Of a DNA stretch of 64,000 bases, positions 11,473 through 21,849 are shown one piece after another. How positions within the stretch are numbered: the first letter of the stretch is position 1; the number at the start of each line of letters is the position of its first letter. Below the pieces are notes generated by a model that ran no database searches, was not told where the DNA came from, and saw only the letters and a list, made by a program, of their open reading frames with translations. Made by a program: the position numbers and the translations under genes. Origin of the DNA: Lumnitzera littorea. Its lineage: Eukaryota > Streptophyta > Magnoliopsida > Myrtales > Combretaceae. The DNA lies in assembly GCA_024138015.1 (NCBI GenBank), contig JAMXBB010000009.1, positions 46,902,842-46,966,841 of the forward strand, read 5' to 3'.

Positions 11473-11481
11473 AGTTTAAGT
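11309..11481. repeat. 173-base inverted repeat at the end of element G's right LTR
   Basis: ACTTAAATTGAATGCATTAA at 11,309 and its near-exact reverse complement ending at 11,481 form arms of about 33 bases around a spacer of about 107 bases; the arms continue through GAACTACATGTG and CACATATGTAGTTC. The right arm straddles the LTR end and a few flanking bases. A related plus-strand TTGAATGTATTAA block occurs in the left LTR near 6,662. Confidence 0.75.
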
Positions 11482-11509
11482 AAATTAATATTTTTTTAAT
11501 CCCTATAAG

Positions 11510-11521
11510 CAGTATTAGAGC
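11510..11521 (+). other. Primer-binding site of the plus-strand copia element
   Basis: CAGTATTAGAGC matches 9 of 12 bases of the initiator-Met-tRNA primer sequence TGGTATCAGAGC; all three differences are transitions. It sits just after AAGCA, a plausible LTR end, and starts the leader that runs to gag near 12,955. Confidence 0.6.
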
Positions 11522-11929
11522 GTCCATTTGCGAGATGAGAGCTAAAATTAATAAAGAATTGTTAAGTTTTAAGAGATTTGTTTAAGGCATTTTTCCCTTA
11601 ATCTTTAGGGTTTTGGTTTCAATCAAATTACATAAAGTAAACAAAATTTATTAACATTTCCAAGATTATATAGATACAATTTTATCATCTTTTATTTGAC
11701 ATATTGTAATTGTCCATATTAGTGAATTATGAGTAAGATTTTATCATGAATCGATCATAGGTAAAGTTAAATTTGGTATTAAATCTTTAAGTCAAGAAAG
11801 GGATTTTCCATAAGGTCTTGTTTGATTATGCAATAGCATATAAGGGGATTGTTGTTTTTTTGGCTTTAAATTGCAATAAATTTTAGTTTGGATCAATAGT
11901 TAAGGTTTCATGATTTTGGAATTAGGAAA

Positions 11930-12480
11930 AGTGAGTTGTGTTGTTTAAATGCCTAAGAACACAATAGTGTTTTAGGTCATGTTACTCTTTGGTTTGACAG
12001 CGCATTTAATAACATAGAAATACAGTCATGTTCATTAAGTATATGGGTGTATTCAACAACAAGGGGAGGTACATAGGTCTACTGTGTCTCGTGTTTCTCA
12101 TGGCTTGAGAATGTTTTTAAGGTTGTATTGACAAACATGCTTAAGAACACACTTCTGTTTTGGGCCATGTATCTCTCAAGCATCTAACCATTGCTTATAA
12201 GGATAAATACGGGCTTGTTGACTAAGGTTTAAGAGGGTGTTTGTTAATATGGGTGTAATTATGCATCTTTTAAGACCATATTGTTCTTTAGTTTGATAGC
12301 ATGTTAGGTACATGGTTAAGAACATGATCATTTTCAAGGTTGTATTTCTCTATGGTTTGTGAGCATGCTAAGTACATAGATGAGAACATGACCGTGTTAA
12401 TGGTTATGTGCCCCTTTAGTTTAGAGGTATCAAGAACATGGCTAACAACATGGTCATGCTAAACCTATATAATCTTCTAG
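11930..12480 (+). repeat. Degenerate tandem repeats in the copia leader
   Basis: At least four related units can be lined up, each with (T)AAGAACA(C/T)...GTTTT..GG(T/C)CATGT...CTCT.GTTTG followed by AGCAT: near 11,952, 12,141, 12,317 and 12,382. Further fragments sit near 12,268 and 12,428. Unit spacing is irregular (about 60-190 bases). Their position between primer site and gag suggests an expanded leader or packaging region, but the function is unknown. Confidence 0.6.
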
Positions 12481-12954
12481 TTTAATAATCTTTTTTTTTT
12501 TTAATTAAATTTAAAATTTAGTAATCTTCGTATCTATTATTTAGAAATGAATAATTGAAATAGCATGTTACTAAAGTAACCTCTCCTATGGAATTCATTT
12601 GCTTTGAATAATTAGAAAAGGCTATTTACATGTGAATCATGCGAATATTAACTAGCCCAAAGAAAGGTTAATATTTAGTTGATTTACATAAGGACCTTCA
12701 GTCATAAGTACACGATAATTATTCGGTTTTCTCTATGAATGACTAGTCGGTCCAAAGAAAGGCTTAATCATTTGATAGGTATTTATTATTAATATTTGAT
12801 CACTACACTAAGAGTACCACTTATAAGTTGATACTTCTATTTAAAGACTAGATATTAAAGTTATGTTAGATATCTTATGATGGGCTTTACCTTCATTTGA
12901 ATATTTGCTTTCTTTAGTGTTGATGTGAGTTTAATTTTGGTATGCTTATCTTAT

Positions 12955-13775
12955 TCTCAATATAGTTATTGGTTTTGTTGCAAATATCTTTGCCAACATC
13001 AATTTGATTCCAATGTAGATTGGTACAAATTTTAAGACATGGCAAGAGGATGTAATGATCTTTTTTAGAGTCATGGGCTTGGACCTTGCTTTAAGGGAAG
13101 ATTTCCTTTGTGCTACTATTGAAAAGATTATCTTTGATGAAAAGAGGACGATGGAAAGATAGGAGCGATTACATTGCATAGGTCTTGTGGTCATAAAGCA
13201 TGCCATTCCAAAAGTATTCAAGGATATTATGTCGAATAAGATTGAACTGGTTAAGTAGTTTCTTGAGGATCTTGAGAAAAGATTTGCTAATAATGAAAAG
13301 GTTGAAACTAGTATACTCTTAGCAAAACTTATCTCTATGAAGTATAAAGGAAATGGGAATATAAGGGAGTATATTATGGAGATATCCCATATAGCTTCAA
13401 AATTTAAGGCACTGAAATTGGAATTTTTTGAAGACCTATTAGTGCACTTAGTTTTGATATCTCTTCTGGCATAGTTTAGCTGGTTTAAAGTGAATTATAT
13501 TCGTTAAAAGAACTCCTGGTTCCTTAATGAGTTCATCTCATGCAATGTTTAAGAAGATTTAGAGGTTAAACTAACAGAAGGCTAAAAGTGCTCACTTAAA
13601 TAGTATGTTTAAGGAAAAAAGGACTAAGATTAAAAGAAGGGTAAGGAGGCTATAGTATATGTATTATCAAATAAACAACACATGGAGCAAGATGAGATGT
13701 TTCTTTTGTAGTGCTAAAGGAGATAAGAACAAGCAATATTCCATCTATGACACTTAGCATGCAAAAAAAGGTACG
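12955..13775 (+). pseudogene. Copia Gag polyprotein (UBN2/DUF4219-like) with zinc knuckle, broken
   Basis: Translation gives IGTNFKTWQEDVMIFFRVMG (13,014-13,073), the signature start of plant copia Gag, then LDLALREDFLCATIEK. Later blocks are HAIPKVFKDIMSNKIELVK, LEKRFANNEKVETSILLAKL, ISMKYKGNGNIREYIMEISH and IASKFKALKLEFFEDLLV. A decayed knuckle, CFFCSAKGDKNKQYSIYD (about 13,699-13,752), has lost its His (now Asp) and its last Cys (now Tyr). Gag would form the virus-like particle. Stops interrupt several blocks and the frame shifts before the knuckle. Confidence 0.88.
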
Positions 13776-13799
13776 CTACTTAATTTTGTTTATTGTGAG

Positions 13800-14425
13800 C
13801 TTAATTTGACTTGGTGCCCAGACATGTAAGGCGAATAGGGTCAAGTGTAAGAATTTACATCAGTGTGTCTATGTAAGACTTCTAGGGTTGTCAAACCTTA
13901 ATGATGGTGAAAGATAATCTACGTTAGTGATGGTAAGTTAGTTAAGGTCAATGCAAGAAGGAATTTTAGATTGTTACAAATGATTGGTTATTATTTTGAT
14001 TTGAATGAGACTTTTATTATACTATCTTTTAGACAGAATTTAGTTTCTATCATCACTTTGGATAGAGTTATATTTGTTCATTTAACAATACCAAGTTTAG
14101 TCTCTTTTATGATTCAAAATTGGTTAGTAACGATTCTTTATCTTATAATGATAATTTATATTTACTTGATACAATTGTGTCTCATAATGAATCCTTACAT
14201 GCTAATACACAATAACCTATGGATAATCTTACTAGTAAGGCATTGGTAGCTAGAGCCAAAACCCTTACTAGTAAAGTATTTGAAAAGGTTGATTTGCACT
14301 ATTTTTGGAACTCAAAGGGTAAATTAATCGATGAGAATTTAGCTTCACTATGACATATTAGATTAGGTTACATCATTAAAAGGAGAACGGAAGGACTTGT
14401 ATCTAATTGTATTATTGATCCCCTT
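13800..14425 (+). pseudogene. Copia protease and pre-integrase region, broken and cut short
   Basis: The blocks run VSDGKLVKVNARRNFRLL (about 13,927-13,980), YFDLNETFIILSFRQNLVSI (to about 14,055), then, after a frame shift, NDNLYLLDTIVSHNESLHAN (about 14,147-14,206) and ENLASL-HIRLGYIIKRR-EGLVSNCIID (about 14,333-14,418). This is the stretch between the aspartic protease and the integrase H-H-C-C zinc domain in plant copia elements. The catalytic DSGA block upstream is not intact. The frame ends at the insertion point of the next LTR. Confidence 0.85.
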
Positions 14426-15289
14426 TGATGTGCTGGGATGTGGATGAACAATTTCCATTAACAATCACACTGACTAAATAGGGTAGGTTTAAACTTTGAG
14501 ACGGCTTGAAAGCTAAATGATAGTTGAAGGGTAAGCTAAATTCATGCATTGATGAATAGATATGATGCATAGCTCACCTTACATTAACCTAATAGCCTAA
14601 TTGATATGATGTATACTTAGACTACAAGGGTTACTCACTACTACTCTTGCTCAAGGGTTAGATATGAGTAGCTTAGACTTAGTTTGTAGGTGCCTATGTA
14701 AGAACAAGAGAAGAATAGCAAAGGATAGTTCTCATTCAATTAATTTTGGTTAATTACAAATGTGATATTTATACTACTCCAATTAGGGCAACTATGATGT
14801 TCTATACAATTTATAAAAAAGGATTCTATAATAAATTAGTATACATACAATATTTCAAGGATGAAAAATGGCATTTGATAAGAAGAATATGTGGCTAACA
14901 TTTGTATTGCAAGGATAGTGTTAAAGATGCATGTAAGCGGTTGAGTGGTTGTAGTTCTAACATTATGCAATGGAATCTGTATTGATAAATTCTTGATTAG
15001 GATCTAATGCTTAGACTTTCAGATAAATAGGTTTGAAGCACAATGACTAAGTTATCGATTGGGTTGGCTAAGTTATTTGGGTTGGATTAGTGGTTGATTT
15101 CCTTCATTTGAGAGATGGTATAGCATCAGTAGGAGAGATGGTTTAGCATAAGCAAAAGCTCAGTAACTTAGATAAGTAGGTCTTGAGTAGGAGCTTAACC
15201 TCTTCCTCGATAAGCTATTGGGAAAGAATAAGGTGACCAACCTTCGAGGTCAGGAGTAGGTAAGTGGACCTTAAGTCAAATTCCTATCA
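14426..15289 (-). repeat. Element F 3' LTR (same family as A/B)
   Basis: Starts TGATGTGCTGG and ends TTCCTATCA (plus-strand reading), TG...CA. Landmarks shared with the A and B LTRs are the GATGATAGTT-like block near 14,519, GTCACTC/GTTACTCACTACTA near 14,630 and the terminal CCTATCA. At 864 bases it is slightly shorter than the 921-931 bases of the A and B copies. Confidence 0.7.
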
Positions 15290-16435
15290 TCCTTTGTAAG
15301 TTGATTTAGATTTGGGATCAAATATGATTGGGCTTCTTCTTGACCATAAAAAGGATTTACAAGCTCATGTCAACTACAATAGAGGAATTTGACAATTCAT
15401 ATCCTTTCGATAAATCAACCAAATAGCATTTTGGTTGATTTTCTCTACAACTCACAATAAACCTTTTGCTTTAGGTGACAACTTGTTCCTCCTCAAGCTT
15501 AGAAATCGGTCTTCACTCAAATGTACCTATACTTGGTCGGTTAGATGGAATCCTTAGACCTTTGTTCTTCATATTGGCCATAGATCAGTCAATAGTAGTA
15601 AGATCTTTGTATTAGCTTAGCAAAGGTGCTTGGTTGATAGGAAGGTTAGGGTTGAACCTATATACTATATAGAAAGGGGACTTCTTGGTCACACTGTATG
15701 CGGATTTGTTGTAAACAAATTCTACCAAGGGTAAGCATAGGTCCAAATCTAAAAAATTGTTTTCTAATTACAACTTTGAGTGGAGATCCAATTATCCAGT
15801 TGACGGATTTGATTTTACCATATAAAACCTTGTAACATAATGGTGTAGTTAAGAAAATGAATAGAGCCATTATTAAGAGAATCAAATGCATGCTAGTATG
15901 TGGATAGCATAAAGTATTGAATAGAAGCTTAGTTCTGAGACATCTTCATATAGTTTTCCAAAAATGGTTAGGAAACTTTAGATCCCAATTATATACTATA
16001 GTCTGTGACACATTGTACGATTTGATGACCTCTTACAAAAATCAAGCAACATAAATAGTGTCATTGGTCTTTGAGCACATGATGAAATGTGCCATCTTAC
16101 TAAACTTATCCACCATTACTATAATTGAGTCCTTACCTTGAGATGTCCTTAGAATCCAAGAATGAAGTCCATACTTAGCTTAGACCATGGCTTAGTAAGA
16201 ATAGGTAGGAGCTTGTACTTACCTTGTTTAACTCGACTCTTGGCTTTGTTACATATTACACTTCTTTCAAGCACTACATGCATATCCTTTATCATTCTTG
16301 GCCAAAGAATTTTGACTTTAGTAGCTCATATGTTTGCTTCTTGCCAAAGTGGTCTAATAAACCTCCATTGTGTACCTTACGTATGAGTAATTCCTACATA
16401 AAATAGGTCAGGATTTATTACACCTCAAATAGAAG
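15290..16435 (-). pseudogene. Gypsy integrase and pol C-terminus, broken
   Basis: On the minus strand the segment reads, from the right, a zinc-domain remnant CNKAKSRVKQGKYKLLPI and the catalytic-core start WSKLSMDFILGFLRTSQGKD (near 16,130-16,190), which keeps the first catalytic Asp (MDF). Next comes a VDKFSKMAHF block near 16,090. After a poorly readable middle come DLDLCLPLVEFVYNKSAYSV and KKSPF (about 15,670-15,760), the post-core block. Integrase would join the cDNA to the chromosome. Stops and shifts are frequent; the 77-codon frame at 15,658-15,891 is a shifted reading of this region. Confidence 0.85.
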
Positions 16436-17170
16436 AAGTTGTAACAGTCTTATCGTGTAAGCTAATTTGAAATAGAAGCTCACCTTACAGCTGTTATCGT
16501 AGGTATAGTCCACATAAGGTATGCAGACTCAACCTGCTTAAAGTATCCAGTTTGACATTTATTAATAATCAAACCTGTAGTATAGCTTTTCGAAATATCT
16601 ATTCAATAAAACCTGTTGCCTAATAATACAATAAGGCTTATATAAGCATTTCACATATAGAGTTATGATTTACACCAAGAGTCTACAAAAGTCACAGGTC
16701 TTAAAGTCTATTTACAATAAGATAGGAAACCAGTGGGTATCCTAAGGAATTCCCAATTAGTTTCCTCAAAACTAAAAGGAAAAGTCAAAGCCTAGATTTA
16801 GTGGAATTTCCTTTCCTCACTTTCCTAGCCAACTGCATACTAACTTGGGGGTAGCGATATCTGTACATTTTAAATTCTCATTCGTTACTTACAAACGAGT
16901 TTATAAAGATGTGAGTACAACTAGCTCAATAAGTGGGATGGAGTCAGAAGAGTACCATATAATCAGAAACAAGATTATTAATTATAATGAAATATAATAC
17001 AATCAATCACTTGAAACATTGCACAATGTTATTTGGTCCATTATGAAGTCAGAGAAATTACATCCGCTCTAACTTAGATTGAGGAGTTTATTATGATTCA
17101 AAATCGGACCAAACCTATGCTTGTGTAATGAAGAACACCCTCCTCTTATGATAACCTTCGAACTATAACC

Positions 17171-17210
17171 CTTACCCTTACTGGGACCCCCTTACCCTTA
17201 CTAGGACCTC
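17171..17210. repeat. 20-base tandem duplication
   Basis: CTTACCCTTACTGGGACCCC at 17,171-17,190 is followed immediately by a copy with two changes at 17,191-17,210. It is not plant telomere repeat (CCCTAAA). Confidence 0.9.
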
Positions 17211-17475
17211 CCCACCTATCATTTAATATGACTAAGGATGAGGAAAAGATAATTTCAGCTATCTTTATTGAAGGGAGTTGGTATTTGGTTTGATACTTCT
17301 ATTCGTTCTCTTAACGGTTGCTATGTATGTTCAGTTACGTTAGCAGTCAAATCAATATTAGTTCCATTTAGAGGTGGCTAGACAAGTTCACATAATACAA
17401 AATTATGCTACCGTGTAGAACAACACGCTAAGGAGTTCAACTCTCATCACAAACAGAATATCAATCACATACATG

Positions 17476-17508
17476 GCATGCGCATGCGCATATGCATACG
17501 CATACGCA
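17476..17508. repeat. 33-base perfect purine-pyrimidine alternation (Z-DNA-prone)
   Basis: From 17,476 to 17,508 every base alternates purine and pyrimidine, beginning GCATGCGCATGCGCATATGC and ending in ATACGCATACGCA. Such runs are known to favour left-handed helix under negative supercoiling. It is likely a degenerate (GCAT)n/(GCATAC)n microsatellite. No gene lies nearby. Confidence 0.85.
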
Positions 17509-18960
17509 ACTAATTTACAATCATAAGCAAAAATACTCTTAAGCCTCTAGATATTTTGATACAGTATCTCAACAAGCAGTAAAGTCACAATCTCAACTTA
17601 CCTATTCTAACGCTTATTGCAGAAGACCTATATTGTTGATCCTTTACTCATTGAGAGACCTTATATGTATACAAAAACTAAGATTTAATTTTCATATAAA
17701 AGTTACAAAAATGCTAGGATTTTATCTACTCTATATATCATTATGAAGTTATATACATAAATATATATATTTAAAGTATATTATTATCTTTTTTTATATA
17801 ATGAAATATAATTTTATTATATAAGTTATTAAGTATCGATAATATATGTAGTTATATCGTATCAAATGTACTTTTAATTAGTCAATTTACATTTCAATTA
17901 TGATAAGATTATCGTAGGACGTAAATTTTTGTAATATTATATAAATATGGGTTATGTTACCTATGATTGTCTAATTTTAGTAAAAGTGGTGTTATTAGGT
18001 TTGTATGAATTTGATGATACGTATTATGAGCATCTCGAAGAATAGCTTCAAAAGAGTATTTCTAGTTTTTAATACATATATCAAAATCATTATGATATTA
18101 TACTCATATTATATAAATAAGCTATATTTTATATAATTTTCTAAAATAACTCAGTAATATAAGTAATATCTAATCCTAACACGTGTATATTATAGCTTGG
18201 TTATGTAGTTATCACTAAATATGTTAAAAATTTATCTTAACCCAATCTGACCAGTATAGTTATGTATAGGTTCTATTCAAATTTTTATCATAATTTACCC
18301 TAAAATAACTAAGTGACATCCTTCGGTCAATAATTTAAGCTAGTTTACTATTAAAATTCATAACAAATAGTTTGGATCACCAAATAATTTCTTAAAAATT
18401 TTTATAAACTCCTAAAAATATAAAGAATTCAATCAATATGTGGTTTCATGCTATCGAGTTTATTGCTTATATACACATAATTACATTTTTACCTCTAAAT
18501 TGTGTTTAACTAAACAAATATTATTATTTTTTTTTTGCAAAATTACTTTTAATATAAATCACCAGAAGTTAGTGGACATCAATTTCATAAATTATTTAAA
18601 AAAAAATCAATTTATTTCACAATTTTCCCTGTTTCTATCTATTTTAAGGGTCAAAATTTACAATAAATATTAAACATACTTAGATTAATAATCGAGCTAT
18701 ATAGCAATTAACTATATATAATATGTATTCTATAGAAAAATTTTGAGCTTGAAACAACATTACTTAGTATATTTATTTTGACATTCAAAATTCAAATGAA
18801 TAATAGGTTATTTAAGTAAGTATATAAAATATTCATAATTTCACAAAACTAAAATTACATCATGAAAGTAAATCTAAAATAACCTAGAAATAATTTTTTG
18901 GATTATTTTAATATTTGTAAAATTTAAGGAAAAACAGAGTAAAAAGTTAGACCATGCGTT

Positions 18961-19078
18961 CATTGGAGCTTTGGTCACCATTGGCAGATGAGGGTTTGTC
19001 AGACTAGCAGCGTATGGGGATGGGCTACTAGGGGCCCCGGTGGGGTTTAATAGTAGATCACCTGGAGGTTAGGGAACT
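18961..19078. other. Isolated GC-rich patch of unknown origin
   Basis: About 120 bases containing GGTCACCATTGGCAGATGAG and GGGGCCCCGGTGGGG sit inside very AT-rich DNA. The palindrome GGGGCCCC is conspicuous. No frame gives a recognisable protein. It may be a fragment of a transposable element or a captured sequence. Confidence 0.5.
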
Positions 19079-21849
19079 GTACTAACTTAGTAGGTTGCTC
19101 TGTTTTTATAATTTTTTTTTCTAAAATGTTTCTAATTTTCAGATCATTTTCTATCTCTATCCTAGATTTAAGTTTTCTAAAATAATGAAGTTTTGTTGTC
19201 CATTACTACTTATAGGGGTTGAAGTTGGCCATATAAAATTTTCTTGTAATTTTTTTTTTTTATCCTTTAAGCAAGTAGGAGGTGGCCTTAAATGATGAAA
19301 TTGCCTTTTAATTCAATACATCTTAGTCTAAATGATTGCCACAGATGTTTTCTAGTGATTTGCAGATTGAATTAAGCTGTTTTGATGACTTTTGGCTAGT
19401 TTTTAGTTTAATTATTAGTATTTTATATATATTATGTTAATATTTACTATACTTACTAATATATGTATATATATCCTATATATAATACACATAATGAGTA
19501 ATTACATACATATAATCATGTTTTTAGCATATATTTTATTTTTAAGATATATTTCTTATTTATTTTTATGAGTTTATCACATATTATGTATAATTATATA
19601 ATTTTAGATTAATTTACAAGTATAATTATAATAAATATCGAGTACATTTATAAAAAATGCGTGTATATTCATATAGTATATTATGCTATATTAGTCCTTT
19701 TTATAGCTTAATTAACTTATTTCTAAGTTTTCGTTGCATTTTGAGCTCAATTTTAAAGGTTTCAATAAGTTTTACGCTATAATATATAATTACTCTTTTA
19801 AGGCTAAAATTGTGATTTTGGGCCATTATTTTTACAATATAATTTCATGGGGTCAATTCAACAAACTTTTCTATTATAGTCGTAAAATTTGGACTTAATC
19901 GGATAAGTTTTCCCAAATGTTCTAAATCCGGGTACAGTTTCCATAATTGTGATTTTAGGGGCTCATAAGATATAAAGCTTCCCTCCTTAGAGTAAGTATC
20001 CATCCTTTAAGAAGTACTCATGTATAGATCATCCATCACAAAACTTTATAATAATAGGATTAAAGTATGGGTCTTAGGCATATAAATTTTTTATCACAGA
20101 AGTCATCCCTAAAAATTTACTGATAGAGATTCAAGTTTTAGGCCCTAATTAAAAGACCTTTGGTCTGCGAGAAAGAATACTATAAGAGGTATTGTGGGTT
20201 TGTCCAATTGGTCACTCTAATGTTTAAGTTAGTGAGGTTGAGATGGAAAAGAATATGAACGTTATAGAGTGAGTCTAGATGATTTGCTTATGGAGGGTCA
20301 ACCCCCATTCATATTAGTAGGATTCATGATATACATGAAAAGTTGATATAAATGAATCTTGCTTAATGTTGCCTAAGTATGAAAGTGTATCTTTCCTACA
20401 TTAGGCAAGTTCTAAGATTCTTCGAGGTGATGTAGTAGCTAAATAGGTTGGTGGTCCCACGTAGGTTAGTATCTTTGCTCTATGTTTATAAATGTACATT
20501 ACTTGAGCTTCTTGTTTAGCCTCTAACCTTTAATGCTATGGGTAAGATATGACTTCTTAGAACTAAGCATTGACCTTTAAGAAGGCTAGGTACTAATCTT
20601 GGCACCAGGCATAGGTTGGATCCTTCAGAGGAAGAGGTAGCTTAAGCTTGCATACCTTTGTTATAGGCCAAGATAGGTCAACCCATGGTTGGCCTTAGGG
20701 GCTCAAGTTGAAAATTGTCTATCAATACTTGCCCCCCAAGTCTTGTTGATGAGGATTTGACAAGGATAATCAGCATAAGGTAGGGTCTCTAAGGTACGTT
20801 CTAAGATGTCTAATTTAAGGAAACGCTTCCTTATCCAGAATCCAAGCTAGGCATGTCGAGCGAAATAAAGTAATATGGACTTTATGATGTCTAGAATGGA
20901 ATGGCTTCTAGACTTCCATAGTGCTTTCCTGAACTTCGAGCTCAAGGCTAGTCTTGGTGCACTGGTATTTAAGCTATTCTTAATTCCTCCTTTAATTCTT
21001 GCAATACTTTGTATGAGGCTGATTCAAGGTTGAAACTTAAACTTTGATGGTTAGACATATGGCATACGTCTTAGGATCTTAAGCCACATCTAATCTAAGG
21101 TGCTGGTAACTTCTTAGAACAATTCATTTTAACTTTTGAACTTTTGGCACGATTCATGGGCATTTGATACATGTGATACATATTGAGTTATGATTTGTTG
21201 GCTTTGCATACGTTTGTCATGTTAAAGTAATCTTAACTAATGAGAGTTTGAATGAGCCATGTGACAAAATTAGGAAGCTTGCACATTATGTTGACCTAAC
21301 TCTCTATACCCACTGATTGGGATTCTTAGGCTATGATTATAAAAACCTGCATTTGTATAAAAAACCCTCTGTTGGTTCTTACATTTTTCATCACTTTATC
21401 TCTCTTCTTAAGTTCGCATTTTCTTTGAAATTTCCTTCTTTTAAAGGATCACGAAACTTCATTTCTACTATTATGGAGGATTTAGGTAAGTAACATGACT
21501 CTAAGTCAAATTAGATTGCAGATCGTAAGAGTTGATGAGGGTGTTTCTCCTTTGAAGATGATGGTAACCACATCAACAGTAGCATTAAGTGGTGGCTTGA
21601 ATAGACCCACCAAACATGAACACAAACAAGCGGTAATAATCAAACGTCTTCCTCAAGATGTTTACCTCAATGAAGGATAGGATTAGAAAGAAGAAGTGCC
21701 AATCTTCTAAAAAATAGAAAATGTAGATGGTATCCCATATGGACAAATGAGCTCCATAATGGATGTTAAGGTTAGCCATTGCCTAAACCCAATACTTCAA
21801 TCTTACGCCTTGGGGTTGGCATAGATATGTGCTAGGTGAGGAAGATTGC

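Larger units (their letters stand above)
11510..14425 (+). mobile_element. Truncated Ty1/copia element: leader, gag, protease (element C)
   Basis: From the primer site the element has a leader of about 1.4 kb with degenerate internal repeats, a copia-type gag (about 12,955-13,775), and a protease region with the following linker (about 13,800-14,425). The order is that of the plant copia group whose Gag begins with an LxGTNFxxWxxxVM-like block. It stops abruptly at 14,425 where the LTR of a minus-strand gypsy element begins, so integrase, reverse transcriptase, RNase H and the 3' LTR are missing from the window. Its 5' LTR is not separable from element G's right LTR. The coding part carries many stops and frame shifts. 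Confidence 0.8.
14426..16435 (-). mobile_element. Truncated minus-strand Ty3/gypsy element: 3' LTR and integrase (element F)
   Basis: A complete-looking LTR (14,426-15,289) is followed rightward, on the minus strand, by the C-terminal end of pol and the integrase core and zinc-binding region up to about 16,435, where similarity stops. The LTR belongs to the same family as those of elements A and B (shared GATGGCTTGAAA..TAAATGATAGTTGAAGG block) and the integrase text parallels theirs. Reverse transcriptase, protease, gag and the 5' LTR are missing. It was inserted into the copia element C at 14,425/14,426. With no right end, the target-site duplication cannot be tested. Confidence 0.8.
16436..21849. 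other. 5.4 kb without a recognisable gene or element
   Basis: Base composition is strongly AT-rich, especially 17,650-19,900. I see no domain in any frame; the longest open frames (for example 18,440-18,673) are low-complexity Phe/Ile/Lys/Asn text. Small features inside are listed separately. A TATAAAAA-like box followed by a C/T-rich stretch and ATG lies at about 21,338-21,475 and could be the remnant of an LTR or gene start, but the following frame (21,495-21,680) is not recognised. Confidence 0.6.

Noticed and set aside
11930..12480. CRISPR-like spaced repeats
   Set aside because: Units are degenerate, irregularly spaced and lie in a retrotransposon leader in a plant genome.
17171..17210. 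Telomere-like CCCTTACCCTTA
   Set aside because: Plant telomere repeat is CCCTAAA; this is a 20-base tandem duplication only.
18440..18673. 77-codon plus-strand frame
   Set aside because: Low-complexity Phe/Ile/Asn/Lys translation of very AT-rich DNA; no start context or homology seen.
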